Shown here one piece after another: positions 15,526 through 23,538 of a stretch of 29,390 bases of DNA (its first letter is position 1; each line of letters begins with the position of its first letter). A program made the position numbers and the translations under genes. Location of the stretch: assembly GCA_947472655.1 (NCBI GenBank), contig CANJCG010000005.1:1-29390 (forward strand), in the 5' to 3' direction. This stretch comes from Actinomycetota bacterium. Its GTDB lineage: Bacteria; Actinomycetota; Actinomycetes; S36-B12. The notes under the pieces were generated by a model that saw nothing but the letters and a program-made list of their open reading frames with translations, ran no database searches and was not told where the DNA came from.

Positions 15526-16647
15526 GTGAGAATCGCCCACGTCACTGATTGCTACCTACCTCGGACAGGTGGCATTGAGACGCAGGTGCGCGCTTTGGCC
15601 ATGCAACAGATGGCCGCAGGTCACGACGTGAGGATTTTGACCGCGACTCTTGGTGCCAGCACTCGTGCGGGTGTGGAAGTGATCGATGGCATTTCAATCT
15701 CGCGGATTACAGCTCGGATTCCCGGGGACCTGCCTATTCATCCACGCACGCGCCACAACGTTGTCAAAGCCCTGCGTGAACACCCCGTCGACATCGTGCA
15801 CGTGCATGTCGGCGTCGTCTCGCCTTTTGCTTGGGGGGCGATCAGAGCGGCGCATGAATTATCAATCCCTATCTTGATCACCGTTCATGGCATTTGGGGG
15901 CCTCTTGCTGCTCCTGGATATCGCCTCAGTGAGATGGTGGCTAAGTGGTCGAAATGGGGGGTGCAAGTCTCTGCAGTCAGTGACATTGCTGCCAGCCATA
16001 TTGCCGCTGCGCTGCCTGGATTACAGGAAGTGCTGGTTCTGCCAAACGGCATTGATCCTGCAAATTGGAAGTTACCCGCACGCAACCACGATGCTGCAAC
16101 CTTGAACCTGGTGACGGTTATGCGACTTGCCCCGCGCAAACGCGCGCTGCCACTGTTGAAAATAATTCAAGCTGCACAGGAACGCATTGGAGCGACTCCG
16201 CATCTGCTGTTGCGTTTAGTAGGAGATGGCCCGGAACGATCGCGGGCTGAAAGTTTCGTTCGTCAACATGGACTTGGCGGCATCGTTAGTTTTACCGGGC
16301 GTCTTGACCATGGCGGTATTCGCGAAGTATTTGCGATGAGTGATGTGTATGTGCAGCCTTCGGTCAAAGAATCCTTTGGAATCGCGGCCTTGGAGGCCAG
16401 GTCAGCTGGATTGCCAGTCATCGCTCGTTCCCAAACAGGTACCACCCAATTCATTCATGATCGCCGCGAAGGCTTGTTGGCTGCAACGGACTCCGGAATG
16501 GCTGACGCAATTGCAACTTTGGCCACAGATCGTGCGCTGTTAGCGCAATTAACCGAGCACAATCGGCTAAACGAGCCGGAGCAGTCCTGGCCACAGGTGT
16601 TGATTCGAGTCGACGAGGCCTATGCCCGCACTCTGCACTTAGACTGA
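15526..16647 (+). CDS. GT4-family glycosyltransferase
   Basis: 373-aa GT-B fold retaining glycosyltransferase of family GT4, which transfers a sugar from an NDP-sugar to a lipid, inositol or glycan acceptor. The N-terminal domain opens VRIAHVTDCYLPRTGGIETQV, with the Gly-Gly loop typical of GT4. The C-terminal Rossmann half has LRLVGDGPERS, FTGRLDHGGIREVFAMSDVYVQPS and the donor-binding EX7E motif at Glu282-Glu290 (ESFGIAALE). The GTG at 15526 is chosen because the family begins directly at VRIAHVTD and a TANNNT box lies 6 nt upstream; the longer frame from 15484 runs into the divergent gene. Acceptor unknown. It ends 4 bp before dapF and is not part of the conserved miaA-dapF neighbourhood. 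Confidence 0.9.
   Translation: MRIAHVTDCYLPRTGGIETQVRALAMQQMAAGHDVRILTATLGASTRAGVEVIDGISISRITARIPGDLPIHPRTRHNVVKALREHPVDIVHVHVGVVSPFAWGAIRAAHELSIPILITVHGIWGPLAAPGYRLSEMVAKWSKWGVQVSAVSDIAASHIAAALPGLQEVLVLPNGIDPANWKLPARNHDAATLNLVTVMRLAPRKRALPLLKIIQAAQERIGATPHLLLRLVGDGPERSRAESFVRQHGLGGIVSFTGRLDHGGIREVFAMSDVYVQPSVKESFGIAALEARSAGLPVIARSQTGTTQFIHDRREGLLAATDSGMADAIATLATDRALLAQLTEHNRLNEPEQSWPQVLIRVDEAYARTLHLD
16640..16645 (+). promoter_or_regulatory. Putative -10 box of dapF (leaderless start)
   Basis: TAGACT ends 6 nt before the dapF ATG at 16652 and overlaps the last codons and stop of the GT4 gene. There is no Shine-Dalgarno. It is the same hexamer as before miaB. Confidence 0.5.
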
Positions 16648-16651
16648 ACAC

Positions 16652-17509
16652 ATGGCTTCGCTCAATGAAATTCCCTTTGTTAAGGGTCATGGCACAGCCA
16701 ATGACTTCGTGATCATCGCTGACCTTGATGGACAACGCGTGCTCACCGAACACGATGTGCAGTTCATCTGCAATCGTCACACAGGGATAGGCGCTGACGG
16801 CGTGCTCCGTGTCGTGAGAACCGCGCATGTGCCTGAGTTTGCAGAGCAGGCCAGGACTGCTGAGTTCTTCATGGACTATCGCAATTCAGACGGCTCAACC
16901 TCTGAAATGTGTGGCAATGGAATCCGAGTTTTTGTCCGATATCTTGATGCGGTTGGGCTCATTACTGAAGCGGATGTTGCGGTGGCTACACGCGCAGGGG
17001 TTCGCATGTGTCACATGAATTCAGATCTTTCAATCACTGTCGATATGGGTCCAGCAACTCAGCCTGAAACCACAGCGATTCCGCTGATCGGAGTGAAAGA
17101 CGAACTGTGGCCCGCAGTGCCCGTGCTTATGCCTAATCCACACGCAGTGACCTTCGTGGAAAGCCTCGAAGAAGTCGGAAGCCTTGAAGTTGCTCCGCCA
17201 GTGTTGCCGCCCACTATTTTTCCCGATGGTGTGAACGTCGAGTTTGTTGTTCAGCGTGGGCCAAATCATGTTGCGATGCGCGTGCATGAGCGTGGCGCTG
17301 GCGAAACGATGAGCTGTGGCACGGGTGCGTGCGCAGTGGCTTGGGCTAGCGCTCGGAACTATCCAGAAATGGATATCACGAGCGAACGTGGCATTCAGGT
17401 GGATGTCCCTGGCGGAACAGTGTTTGTCAGGGAATTAGAAACCGGAAGTTTGTCGCTAACCGGGCCGGCAACATTAGTAGCGCGTGGCAACGTGCTCTTG
17501 CCGACTTGA
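16652..17509 (+). CDS. dapF: Diaminopimelate epimerase
   Basis: 285-aa cofactor-free epimerase that converts LL-diaminopimelate to meso-diaminopimelate, the precursor of lysine and the peptidoglycan cross-linking residue. The two catalytic cysteines are Cys87 (SEMCGNGIRVF) and Cys222 (MSCGTGACA). The N-terminal signature reads KGHGTANDFVI where homologues have HGxGNDF; the Asn and Asp are kept. PNPHAVTFVE and GVNVEFV are further family marks. The start is supported by the TAGACT box 6 nt upstream. It is followed 10 nt later by hflX, as in many actinobacteria, while its usual upstream neighbour miaA is separated by the PIG-L/GT4 pair. Presence of dapF indicates meso-DAP type peptidoglycan or lysine synthesis by this route. 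Confidence 0.96.
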   Translation: MASLNEIPFVKGHGTANDFVIIADLDGQRVLTEHDVQFICNRHTGIGADGVLRVVRTAHVPEFAEQARTAEFFMDYRNSDGSTSEMCGNGIRVFVRYLDAVGLITEADVAVATRAGVRMCHMNSDLSITVDMGPATQPETTAIPLIGVKDELWPAVPVLMPNPHAVTFVESLEEVGSLEVAPPVLPPTIFPDGVNVEFVVQRGPNHVAMRVHERGAGETMSCGTGACAVAWASARNYPEMDITSERGIQVDVPGGTVFVRELETGSLSLTGPATLVARGNVLLPT

Positions 17510-17519
17510 TGGAAGCCCG

Positions 17520-18926
17520 ATGACCAAAGCGACGTATAGCGATGATGATCCGCGGGGCATTTCCACCGGCGAATTAGAACTTGAGGATCGCGCTTCATTA
17601 CGTCGTGTTGCAGGTTTCTCCACTGAACTTGAAGACATCAGTGAGGCTGAATACCGTCAGGTTCAGCTTGAAAAAGTAGTACTGGCAGGTGTGTGGACTC
17701 AAGGCACTCTTGAACAAGCAGAGCGCAGTATGCGAGAACTCGCAGCTTTGGCTGAAACTGCGGGCTCTGAAGTACTTGACGCAGTTATCCAGCGCCGAGA
17801 TCATCCAGATCCCTCGACCTATCTTGGCTCGGGCAAGGTTCAAGAGCTGCGCGAGATTGTTGTCGCGACCAAGGCCGACACCGTGATTGCTGATGGTGAG
17901 TTGAGCCCTGGGCAGCTGCGCAAACTTGAAGACATTCTCAAGGTGAAAGTCGTGGATCGCACGTGGCTCATTCTGGATATCTTTGCCCAGCATGCTCGAA
18001 GTCGCGAGGGTAAAGCCCAAGTTGGCTTGGCTCAGTTCCAATACCTCATGCCTCGTCTTCGCGGCTGGGGTGAAGCACTTTCACGTCAGGCTGGTGGCGC
18101 AGGTGGCGCCGCTGGTGGCGGTGTGGGCACGCGTGGCCCAGGTGAAACAAAGATTGAAACGGATCGTCGTCGCATTCGTGACTCCATGACGAAATTGCGG
18201 CGTGAACTCAAGGAGATGGAAAAGTCTCGCACCACCCAACGTGCGGCCCGTAAACGTGCACAGGTACCGGCAGTCGCAATCGCGGGTTACACCAACGCCG
18301 GCAAGTCCAGCGTGTTGAATCGGATGACAGGTGCAGGCGTGCTTGTACAAAACGCCCTGTTTGCCACGTTGGATCCCACTATTCGCAAAACTAAAACTCC
18401 CAGCGGTCGCGAATTCACGGTCGCTGACACCGTTGGCTTTGTTCGACATTTGCCCCATCAACTCGTTGAGGCCTTTCGGTCAACCCTCGACGAAGTCAAA
18501 GATGCAGATCTGATTTTGCATGTGGTGGATGGCAGCGATGAAGCGCCGTTTGAGCAAATTTCGGCAGTTCGCGCTGTGCTCAATGACATTGGTGCGGGCG
18601 GAGTTCTCGAACTTATTGTGATCAATAAGGCGGATATCGCAGATCAAGATGTGGTAAATCAAATCCTTCGTAGCGAGCCGACTGCTGTCGTTGTATCTGC
18701 TGTCACAGGTGAAGGATTCGACGAACTGGCTCTTGCGATCGAAGCGGCCCTACCGCAGTGGATGCTCGAAGTTGATGTTGTCGTGCCTTATTCACGCGGA
18801 GATCTCATTTCCCGAGTACATGAACTCGGCGATGTCATTGCGCTAGATCACAATGAGATGGGAAGTCATCTCATAGCTCGAGTGCCAAAACATTTAGCTT
18901 TTGAATTGCAGCAGGCAAGTGTCTGA
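17520..18926 (+). CDS. hflX: Ribosome-splitting GTPase HflX
   Basis: 468-aa GTPase that binds the 50S subunit and splits stalled 70S ribosomes, for example under heat or antibiotic stress. Domain order: an N-terminal HflX domain with HPDPSTYLGSGKVQEL and DGELSPGQLRKLED, a Gly-rich loop (QAGGAGGAAGGGVGTRGPGE), a helical linker, then the G domain. G1 is GYTNAGKS at 256-263, G3 is DTVGFVRHLP and G4 is NKAD. A short C-terminal domain follows. The ATG at 17520 has GGAAG 4 nt upstream and lies 10 nt after dapF; an in-frame extension to 17484 is inside dapF and not needed. The 3' end overlaps dinG by 8 nt. It shares an operon with dapF. Confidence 0.96.
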   Translation: MTKATYSDDDPRGISTGELELEDRASLRRVAGFSTELEDISEAEYRQVQLEKVVLAGVWTQGTLEQAERSMRELAALAETAGSEVLDAVIQRRDHPDPSTYLGSGKVQELREIVVATKADTVIADGELSPGQLRKLEDILKVKVVDRTWLILDIFAQHARSREGKAQVGLAQFQYLMPRLRGWGEALSRQAGGAGGAAGGGVGTRGPGETKIETDRRRIRDSMTKLRRELKEMEKSRTTQRAARKRAQVPAVAIAGYTNAGKSSVLNRMTGAGVLVQNALFATLDPTIRKTKTPSGREFTVADTVGFVRHLPHQLVEAFRSTLDEVKDADLILHVVDGSDEAPFEQISAVRAVLNDIGAGGVLELIVINKADIADQDVVNQILRSEPTAVVVSAVTGEGFDELALAIEAALPQWMLEVDVVVPYSRGDLISRVHELGDVIALDHNEMGSHLIARVPKHLAFELQQASV

Positions 18927-20877
18927 AGTCGATGACGTTCTCGAAAAGGTAATTGAGTCCATAGGCGGGGAACATCGCGAAGGCCAGCATGCAATGGCTA
19001 ACGCTGTTGCCAAAACGATTCAAGGCCATGGTCACGCCATCATTCAGGCGGGAACAGGTACCGGTAAATCACTGGGATATCTGGTGCCTGCGGCCATCGC
19101 GGCATTAGCCAATCAAGAACCAGTTGTTATTGCTACGGCAACCTTGGCCCTTCAGCGTCAGCTCATAGACAAAGACCTGCCTCGCATGGTTGAAGCTTTA
19201 GAAGACGAGTTAGGCAGGCCCGTAAAATATGCAGTTCTCAAGGGTCGAAATAACTACATCTGTTTACAAAAACTGCACGGGGCCATCCCTGATGATGAAT
19301 CGGATGCATTGTTTTCAACGCAAAAGAACACGCTCGCAGATCAGGTCATTGCTGTTCGAGCTTGGGCTGAGAAAACAGAAACCGGCGATCGAGATGAATA
19401 TGACGATGAGATCGATCCGCGGGTTTGGCGCAGTTTGACTGTTGGTCGCCGTGAGTGTGTTGGCGAAAGCAAATGCGTCTACGGCGAGGAGTGCTTCACC
19501 GCAAAGCGGCGGTCAGAGGCCAACGAGGCAGACATCATTATTACCAATCATGCAATGTTGGCTATTGATGCATTAGAAAATATTCCGGTCCTGCCAGAGC
19601 ACGGCGCTGTCATTATTGATGAGGGTCATGAACTCGTGGATCGCGCGACGAGTTCCCTCACAAGTGAACTCAGTTCCACCATGGTTGAGCGCTCTTTGAG
19701 TCGGGCGCGACGATTAGTTGATGAACCCACGTTGGTGCAGTTGCAAGACGCGATGGATGCCCTCGATGATGCGTTAGCCGAAGCGGCTGTTGATTTACCT
19801 GGGCCCACGCGCCTGAAGCCAATTCCTCAAGCGCTGACCCTTGCACTCACTCTCATCCGCGACAGTGGTCATCAAGTCATGACTGTGTTGAACGCGAATA
19901 AGGAAGAAAAAGATCCCGATGCACTAGCCAAATTGCAGCAAGCAAAGGCAGCGGTTGAGGAGATGCAAGACACAGCTGGGAGCATGCTGAACGCCAATGA
20001 CTACGACGTGGTCTGGTTGGATCCGGGCGAAAATCGTGCACCAATTCTTCGACGGGCTCCGTTATCCATTGGTGGGCTGTTGCGGGATTCGCTTTTCAGC
20101 AAAACGCCTGTTGTGCTTACCAGTGCCACGCTTACTGTTGCGGGTGGTTTCGATTCACTTATTACCAGCCTTGGGTTAACTGATTCCGATGTGACCACGA
20201 TGGACGTGGGTTCGCCGTTCGATCACGCTCAACAAGGTATTTTGTATGTGGCTCGCGAACTGCCAGCACCCGATCGTGACGGTGTGCCGATGGAGGCATT
20301 AGATACGTTGGCGGAGCTCATTGAAGCCGCAGGTGGGCGCACGCTGGCCTTGTTTTCCAGTTGGCGCGGGGTAGAACGTGCTGCGGAATACTTGCGAGTG
20401 CGCCTGGATAACAAGAAGTATCCAATGTTGGTGCAAAAGCGCGGAGATGCGGTGGGCACCTTGGTGAAATCCTTCGCCGATAATCCAGCCACGACGTTGC
20501 TGGGCACCGTTTCACTCTGGCAAGGCGTTGATGTGCCAGGGGAGTCGTGTATCTGTGTTGTCATTGATCGCATTCCATTTCCTCGACCCGATGACCCGTT
20601 GATTGCTGCCCGTCAGCAAGCGGTGGATGACGCTGGCGGTTCGGGTTTTCACAGTATTTCGGTGCCAAGGGCTGGCTTGTTGTTGGCGCAGGGGGTTGGT
20701 CGACTCATTCGCGGTGAAACAGACAAGGGCGTGGTTGCTGTGCTGGACTCTCGGCTCGCCAATGCTGGGTATGCCAAGTCACTGCGCGCAAGTTTGCCCC
20801 CGTTTTGGTTTACCACAGATAAAGACGTTGTCATTGGTTCGCTGGAACGACTTAATGAGGGCTTTTTGAGTGCGTAG
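18919..20877 (+). CDS. dinG: DinG/XPD-family ATP-dependent DNA helicase
   Basis: 652-aa superfamily-2 5'-3' helicase that unwinds D-loops, R-loops and forked DNA. Walker A is GTGTGKS at 45-51 and the DEAH box reads DEGH at 234-237. An iron-sulfur cluster site is formed by Cys115, Cys180, Cys186 and Cys192, spaced as in DinG/XPD. C-terminal helicase motifs include TSATLT, LFSSWRGVE, GTVSLWQGVDVPGE and QGVGRLIR. The GTG at 18919 is chosen; an in-frame TTG at 18901 is also open. It overlaps the hflX 3' end by 8 nt, so it is probably co-transcribed with dapF-hflX. Unlike recA and lexA it has no visible SOS box close upstream, so SOS control is not evident here. Confidence 0.94.
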   Translation: MSEVDDVLEKVIESIGGEHREGQHAMANAVAKTIQGHGHAIIQAGTGTGKSLGYLVPAAIAALANQEPVVIATATLALQRQLIDKDLPRMVEALEDELGRPVKYAVLKGRNNYICLQKLHGAIPDDESDALFSTQKNTLADQVIAVRAWAEKTETGDRDEYDDEIDPRVWRSLTVGRRECVGESKCVYGEECFTAKRRSEANEADIIITNHAMLAIDALENIPVLPEHGAVIIDEGHELVDRATSSLTSELSSTMVERSLSRARRLVDEPTLVQLQDAMDALDDALAEAAVDLPGPTRLKPIPQALTLALTLIRDSGHQVMTVLNANKEEKDPDALAKLQQAKAAVEEMQDTAGSMLNANDYDVVWLDPGENRAPILRRAPLSIGGLLRDSLFSKTPVVLTSATLTVAGGFDSLITSLGLTDSDVTTMDVGSPFDHAQQGILYVARELPAPDRDGVPMEALDTLAELIEAAGGRTLALFSSWRGVERAAEYLRVRLDNKKYPMLVQKRGDAVGTLVKSFADNPATTLLGTVSLWQGVDVPGESCICVVIDRIPFPRPDDPLIAARQQAVDDAGGSGFHSISVPRAGLLLAQGVGRLIRGETDKGVVAVLDSRLANAGYAKSLRASLPPFWFTTDKDVVIGSLERLNEGFLSA

Positions 20878-20920
20878 TGCGCAATCTGTGGTGATTATCG
20901 AAAATCACGGCAGATTTCTA

Positions 20921-20949
20921 TTGCTTACTATTAGTTAGACGATTATCCT
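20921..20949 (+). promoter_or_regulatory. Sigma70-type promoter for the acyl-CoA dehydrogenase pair
   Basis: TTGCTT (20921-20926), 17-nt spacer, TATCCT (20944-20949) in the 128-bp gap after dinG. The leader then carries AAAGG (20993-20997) 8 nt before the ATG at 21006. An inverted repeat GTGATT-N6-AATCAC (20891-20908) lies just upstream and could be an operator or a weak terminator of dinG. Confidence 0.6.
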
Positions 20950-21005
20950 GCAACGGGCGTTCGCGTCTGGCACGATCAGTTCAACTGTAGAGAAAGGTTG
21001 GCCGC

Positions 21006-22103
21006 ATGTCTGTCATGTCTGAAGAGCGCGAGGCATTGAAAAGTGCTGTCGCCGATTACCTAGATTCAACGTTTCCTATTGACAAGGTGCATCGCATCGC
21101 AAATGGCAAAGAAAGTGTGCCTGCCGATGAATGGACCAAGGCCGCAGCCGGCTTAGGCCTTGCTGGGCTGGTCATCCCTGAAGAGTTCGGCGGCCAAGGC
21201 GCAAGCCTGGGTGAGCTCGGCGCGGTATTGCAGGAGTTCGGTCGCACGATGGCGCCACTTCCGATGCTTTCCAGCGCAGCTCTTGGCACTGTGCCGTTTC
21301 TTGTGTCAACGGATGCCGCAGCGAAGAAGCCTTTCTTAGAAGCCCTCGCTGCAGGCACTGCCACTGCAGCCCTTGCACTGAGCGAAGGGGCCAACCAATG
21401 GCCGTCAGTTGCGCAGGGCACCAAAGCCACGAAAACAGGCGACAGCTGGACAGTGTCCGGCAAGAAGACTTTCGTCCTCGATAACGGCGGCGCAACTTTT
21501 TACGTTGTCACTGCCAGCACCCCTGAAGGTGTCGGAATCTTCGTGGTGAATGCAAGTGACGTCACCCGCGAAGCATTGAACACTTTGGATCTGACTCGTG
21601 AGCAGGGTTCGATCACGATGCATAATGCGCCAGCAACCGCTTTGGCTCTAAATGCCGCAGCACAGGTAAAGCAGATCGAAGATCTCGCTGTAACACTTAT
21701 TTCCAGTGAGCAAATCGGTGGCGCTGACGCCATCTTGAAAATGATGGTCGACTACGCAAAAATTCGCGCGCAGTTTGGCCGCATCATCGGGTCGTTCCAA
21801 GCGATCAAGCACATGTGTGCAAACACGTTAGTTGACGTTGAGCAGGCACGAGGTGCTGCAGAAGACGCAGCAGATAAAGCAGCTGAGGGTGAAGACCTCA
21901 CTTTGGCGGCAAGTCTTGCCAAGGTTGCTTGCTCGCAAGCTTTCAACGATGCAACGCTGACCAATATCCGCGTTCACGGTGGCATTGGCTACACCTGGGA
22001 GCATCCCGCACATCTCTACTTCCGTCGCGCACGCAGTTCTGCAGCATTATTTGGCACGCCAGAACAGCATCGCGAAGCATTACTCGTCGGCTTGGGTTAC
22101 TAG
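21006..22103 (+). CDS. Acyl-CoA dehydrogenase, smaller subunit-like
   Basis: 365-aa member of the acyl-CoA dehydrogenase flavoprotein family, which introduces an alpha,beta double bond into acyl-CoA esters. It has the N-terminal helical domain with GLAGLVIPEEFGGQGASLGELG, a beta-domain with SGKKTFVLDN, and the C-terminal domain with the FAD-contact segment RAQFGRIIGSFQAIKHMCA from about residue 254. The ending VHGGIGYTWEHPAHLYFRRA has no catalytic Glu in the classical YEGT position. It is shorter and more divergent than the partner encoded 11 nt downstream. In actinobacteria such adjacent pairs (FadE28-FadE29 type) form alpha2beta2 enzymes acting on bulky CoA esters, and I infer the same here. 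Own promoter and Shine-Dalgarno are visible. The substrate is unknown. Confidence 0.92.
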   Translation: MSVMSEEREALKSAVADYLDSTFPIDKVHRIANGKESVPADEWTKAAAGLGLAGLVIPEEFGGQGASLGELGAVLQEFGRTMAPLPMLSSAALGTVPFLVSTDAAAKKPFLEALAAGTATAALALSEGANQWPSVAQGTKATKTGDSWTVSGKKTFVLDNGGATFYVVTASTPEGVGIFVVNASDVTREALNTLDLTREQGSITMHNAPATALALNAAAQVKQIEDLAVTLISSEQIGGADAILKMMVDYAKIRAQFGRIIGSFQAIKHMCANTLVDVEQARGAAEDAADKAAEGEDLTLAASLAKVACSQAFNDATLTNIRVHGGIGYTWEHPAHLYFRRARSSAALFGTPEQHREALLVGLGY

Positions 22104-22114
22104 GAGGAATGACC

Positions 22115-23353
22115 ATGACAACAACAACTGAAACTCCAGCAGATCTCGAAGAGTTCCGCCTGCGTGCACGTGATTGGTTCGCCAAGAACGCCAAGCGCAT
22201 CGACGCCGTTGGCGATGGTGAGGCAGAAGAGGGTGAGACCGAGGATTTCCTCGTTGTCGCCCGTAAATTCCAAAATCAGCTCTATGACGATGGTTTGTCT
22301 GGGTTGTCGTGGCCAAAGGAATACGGCGGCCAAAGCCTGACGATGAATCATCAGCGCGTCTTCAATGAAGAAGCCAGCGGTTACGTCATGCCAAGTTCGC
22401 CTTTCATGGTGACCCTTGGCATGTGCGCACCAACGATTTTGGAATATGGCACCGAAGAGCAGCGCAAGCGCCACATTGGCCCGATGCTTCGTGGCGATGA
22501 AGTCTGGTGCCAACTGTTCAGCGAGCCAGGTGCAGGTTCTGACGTTGCTGGGTTATCAACCAAGGCTGTTCGCGATGGCGATGAGTGGGTAATCAACGGG
22601 CAAAAAGTGTGGACTTCAGGTGCACATTTCGCGAGTTTTGGCTTGATCGTGACCCGCACAAATCCTGATGTGCCAAAGCACAAGGGCATCACAATGTTCA
22701 TCGTGGACATGAAGTCACCGGGTGTCACGGTTCGACCATTGCGCCAGATGAGTGGGGCAAGCGGTTTCAATGAAGTCTTCTTTGACAACGTTCGCGTTCC
22801 TGCTGCAAACCTCGTTGGCGAAGTCGAGAAAGGCTGGACTGCAGCTATTGGCACGTTGATGAACGAACGTGTTTCGATCGGTGCAGGAGGCGGTGGGCTT
22901 GGCCGTGGTTCTGGCACGCCTCAGTTCGATCGAATCGTTGAGTTGGCAACACATGTTGGCAAGATCAACGACTCCGCTACTCGTCAGGAACTTGCCACTC
23001 TGTGGGCCAAGGAGCGCACTCTTGCCATTCTGGGTGAGCGCATGCGTGCCAGCCTCAAATCAGGCAATGCCCCTGGACCTGAAGGTTCGATCGCGAAATT
23101 GGCGGGCTCAGAATTGGGTAAGCAGGTTGCTGATATGGCGATGACACTGCTCGCAGAGTCAGGTCAGGCATGGACAAAGGATGATGAAGAATCAATGCGT
23201 TGGGCTACCAACGTGTTGGCATCTCCAGGTAGCGCAATTGCTGGTGGTACACCTGAAATCATGCGCAACATTCTTGGCGAGCGCAGTTTAGGTTTGCCAA
23301 AGGAGCCACAACTTGACCGCGATATGCCGTTCAAGGACATCAAAGCGAACTAA
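22115..23353 (+). CDS. Acyl-CoA dehydrogenase, larger subunit-like
   Basis: 412-aa acyl-CoA dehydrogenase. Visible segments are GLSGLSWPKEYGGQSLTMNHQ in the N-terminal domain, CQLFSEPGAGSDVAGL (flavin-binding strand), INGQKVWTSGAHFA in the beta-domain, and the ending AGGTPEIMRNILGERSLGLPKEP. The last reads GGT where MCAD-type enzymes have the catalytic Glu (YEGT), so the base is either elsewhere, as in several FadE enzymes, or the pair differs mechanistically. AGGAGG (22102-22107) overlaps the previous stop and lies 7 nt before the ATG at 22115; an ATG at 22109 is too close to it. With the preceding gene it forms a two-gene operon ended by the hairpins at 23361-23422. Confidence 0.94.
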   Translation: MTTTTETPADLEEFRLRARDWFAKNAKRIDAVGDGEAEEGETEDFLVVARKFQNQLYDDGLSGLSWPKEYGGQSLTMNHQRVFNEEASGYVMPSSPFMVTLGMCAPTILEYGTEEQRKRHIGPMLRGDEVWCQLFSEPGAGSDVAGLSTKAVRDGDEWVINGQKVWTSGAHFASFGLIVTRTNPDVPKHKGITMFIVDMKSPGVTVRPLRQMSGASGFNEVFFDNVRVPAANLVGEVEKGWTAAIGTLMNERVSIGAGGGGLGRGSGTPQFDRIVELATHVGKINDSATRQELATLWAKERTLAILGERMRASLKSGNAPGPEGSIAKLAGSELGKQVADMAMTLLAESGQAWTKDDEESMRWATNVLASPGSAIAGGTPEIMRNILGERSLGLPKEPQLDRDMPFKDIKAN

Positions 23354-23360
23354 TAATTGC

Positions 23361-23374
23361 GGGAGATAGCTCCC
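23361..23374 (+). terminator. Small hairpin after the acyl-CoA dehydrogenase genes
   Basis: GGGAG-ATAG-CTCCC, a 5-bp stem with a 4-nt loop, 7 nt after the stop codon. No U-tract follows. It precedes the much larger hairpin at 23385-23422. Confidence 0.45.
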
Positions 23375-23384
23375 AATGCTTCAA

Positions 23385-23422
23385 GGTTGAGGGCAAGTGG
23401 CGAAAGCTACTTGCCCTCAACC
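23385..23422. terminator. 17-bp hairpin with GAAA loop
   Basis: Arms 23385-23401 and 23406-23422 pair over 17 positions (one G-T wobble, otherwise Watson-Crick) and are capped by the stable tetraloop GAAA. It lies 31 nt after the acyl-CoA dehydrogenase stop and 117 bp from the convergent lexA stop. A TTTT occurs only about 15 nt later, so it would act as a U-less terminator or an mRNA 3'-end stabiliser, usable on both strands. Confidence 0.75.
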
Positions 23423-23538
23423 ATGTAGACAACTGATGTTTTACACATGATTCACTCTCGCTGGATCCCATCAACAGCTGAGTTGAATTGCAAGAGTAAC
23501 AATGCTGGCAGAGGCAAAAACTGTCGCTATATCAGGGG

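Noticed and set aside
20891..20908. Rho-independent terminator after dinG
   Set aside because: GTGATT/AATCAC gives only six AT-rich pairs with no U-tract; kept only as a possible operator.
22381..22917. 178-codon minus-strand frame inside the acyl-CoA dehydrogenase gene
   Set aside because: Exact antisense shadow of a strongly coding gene; Pro/Ser/Arg-rich composition and no recognisable motif.
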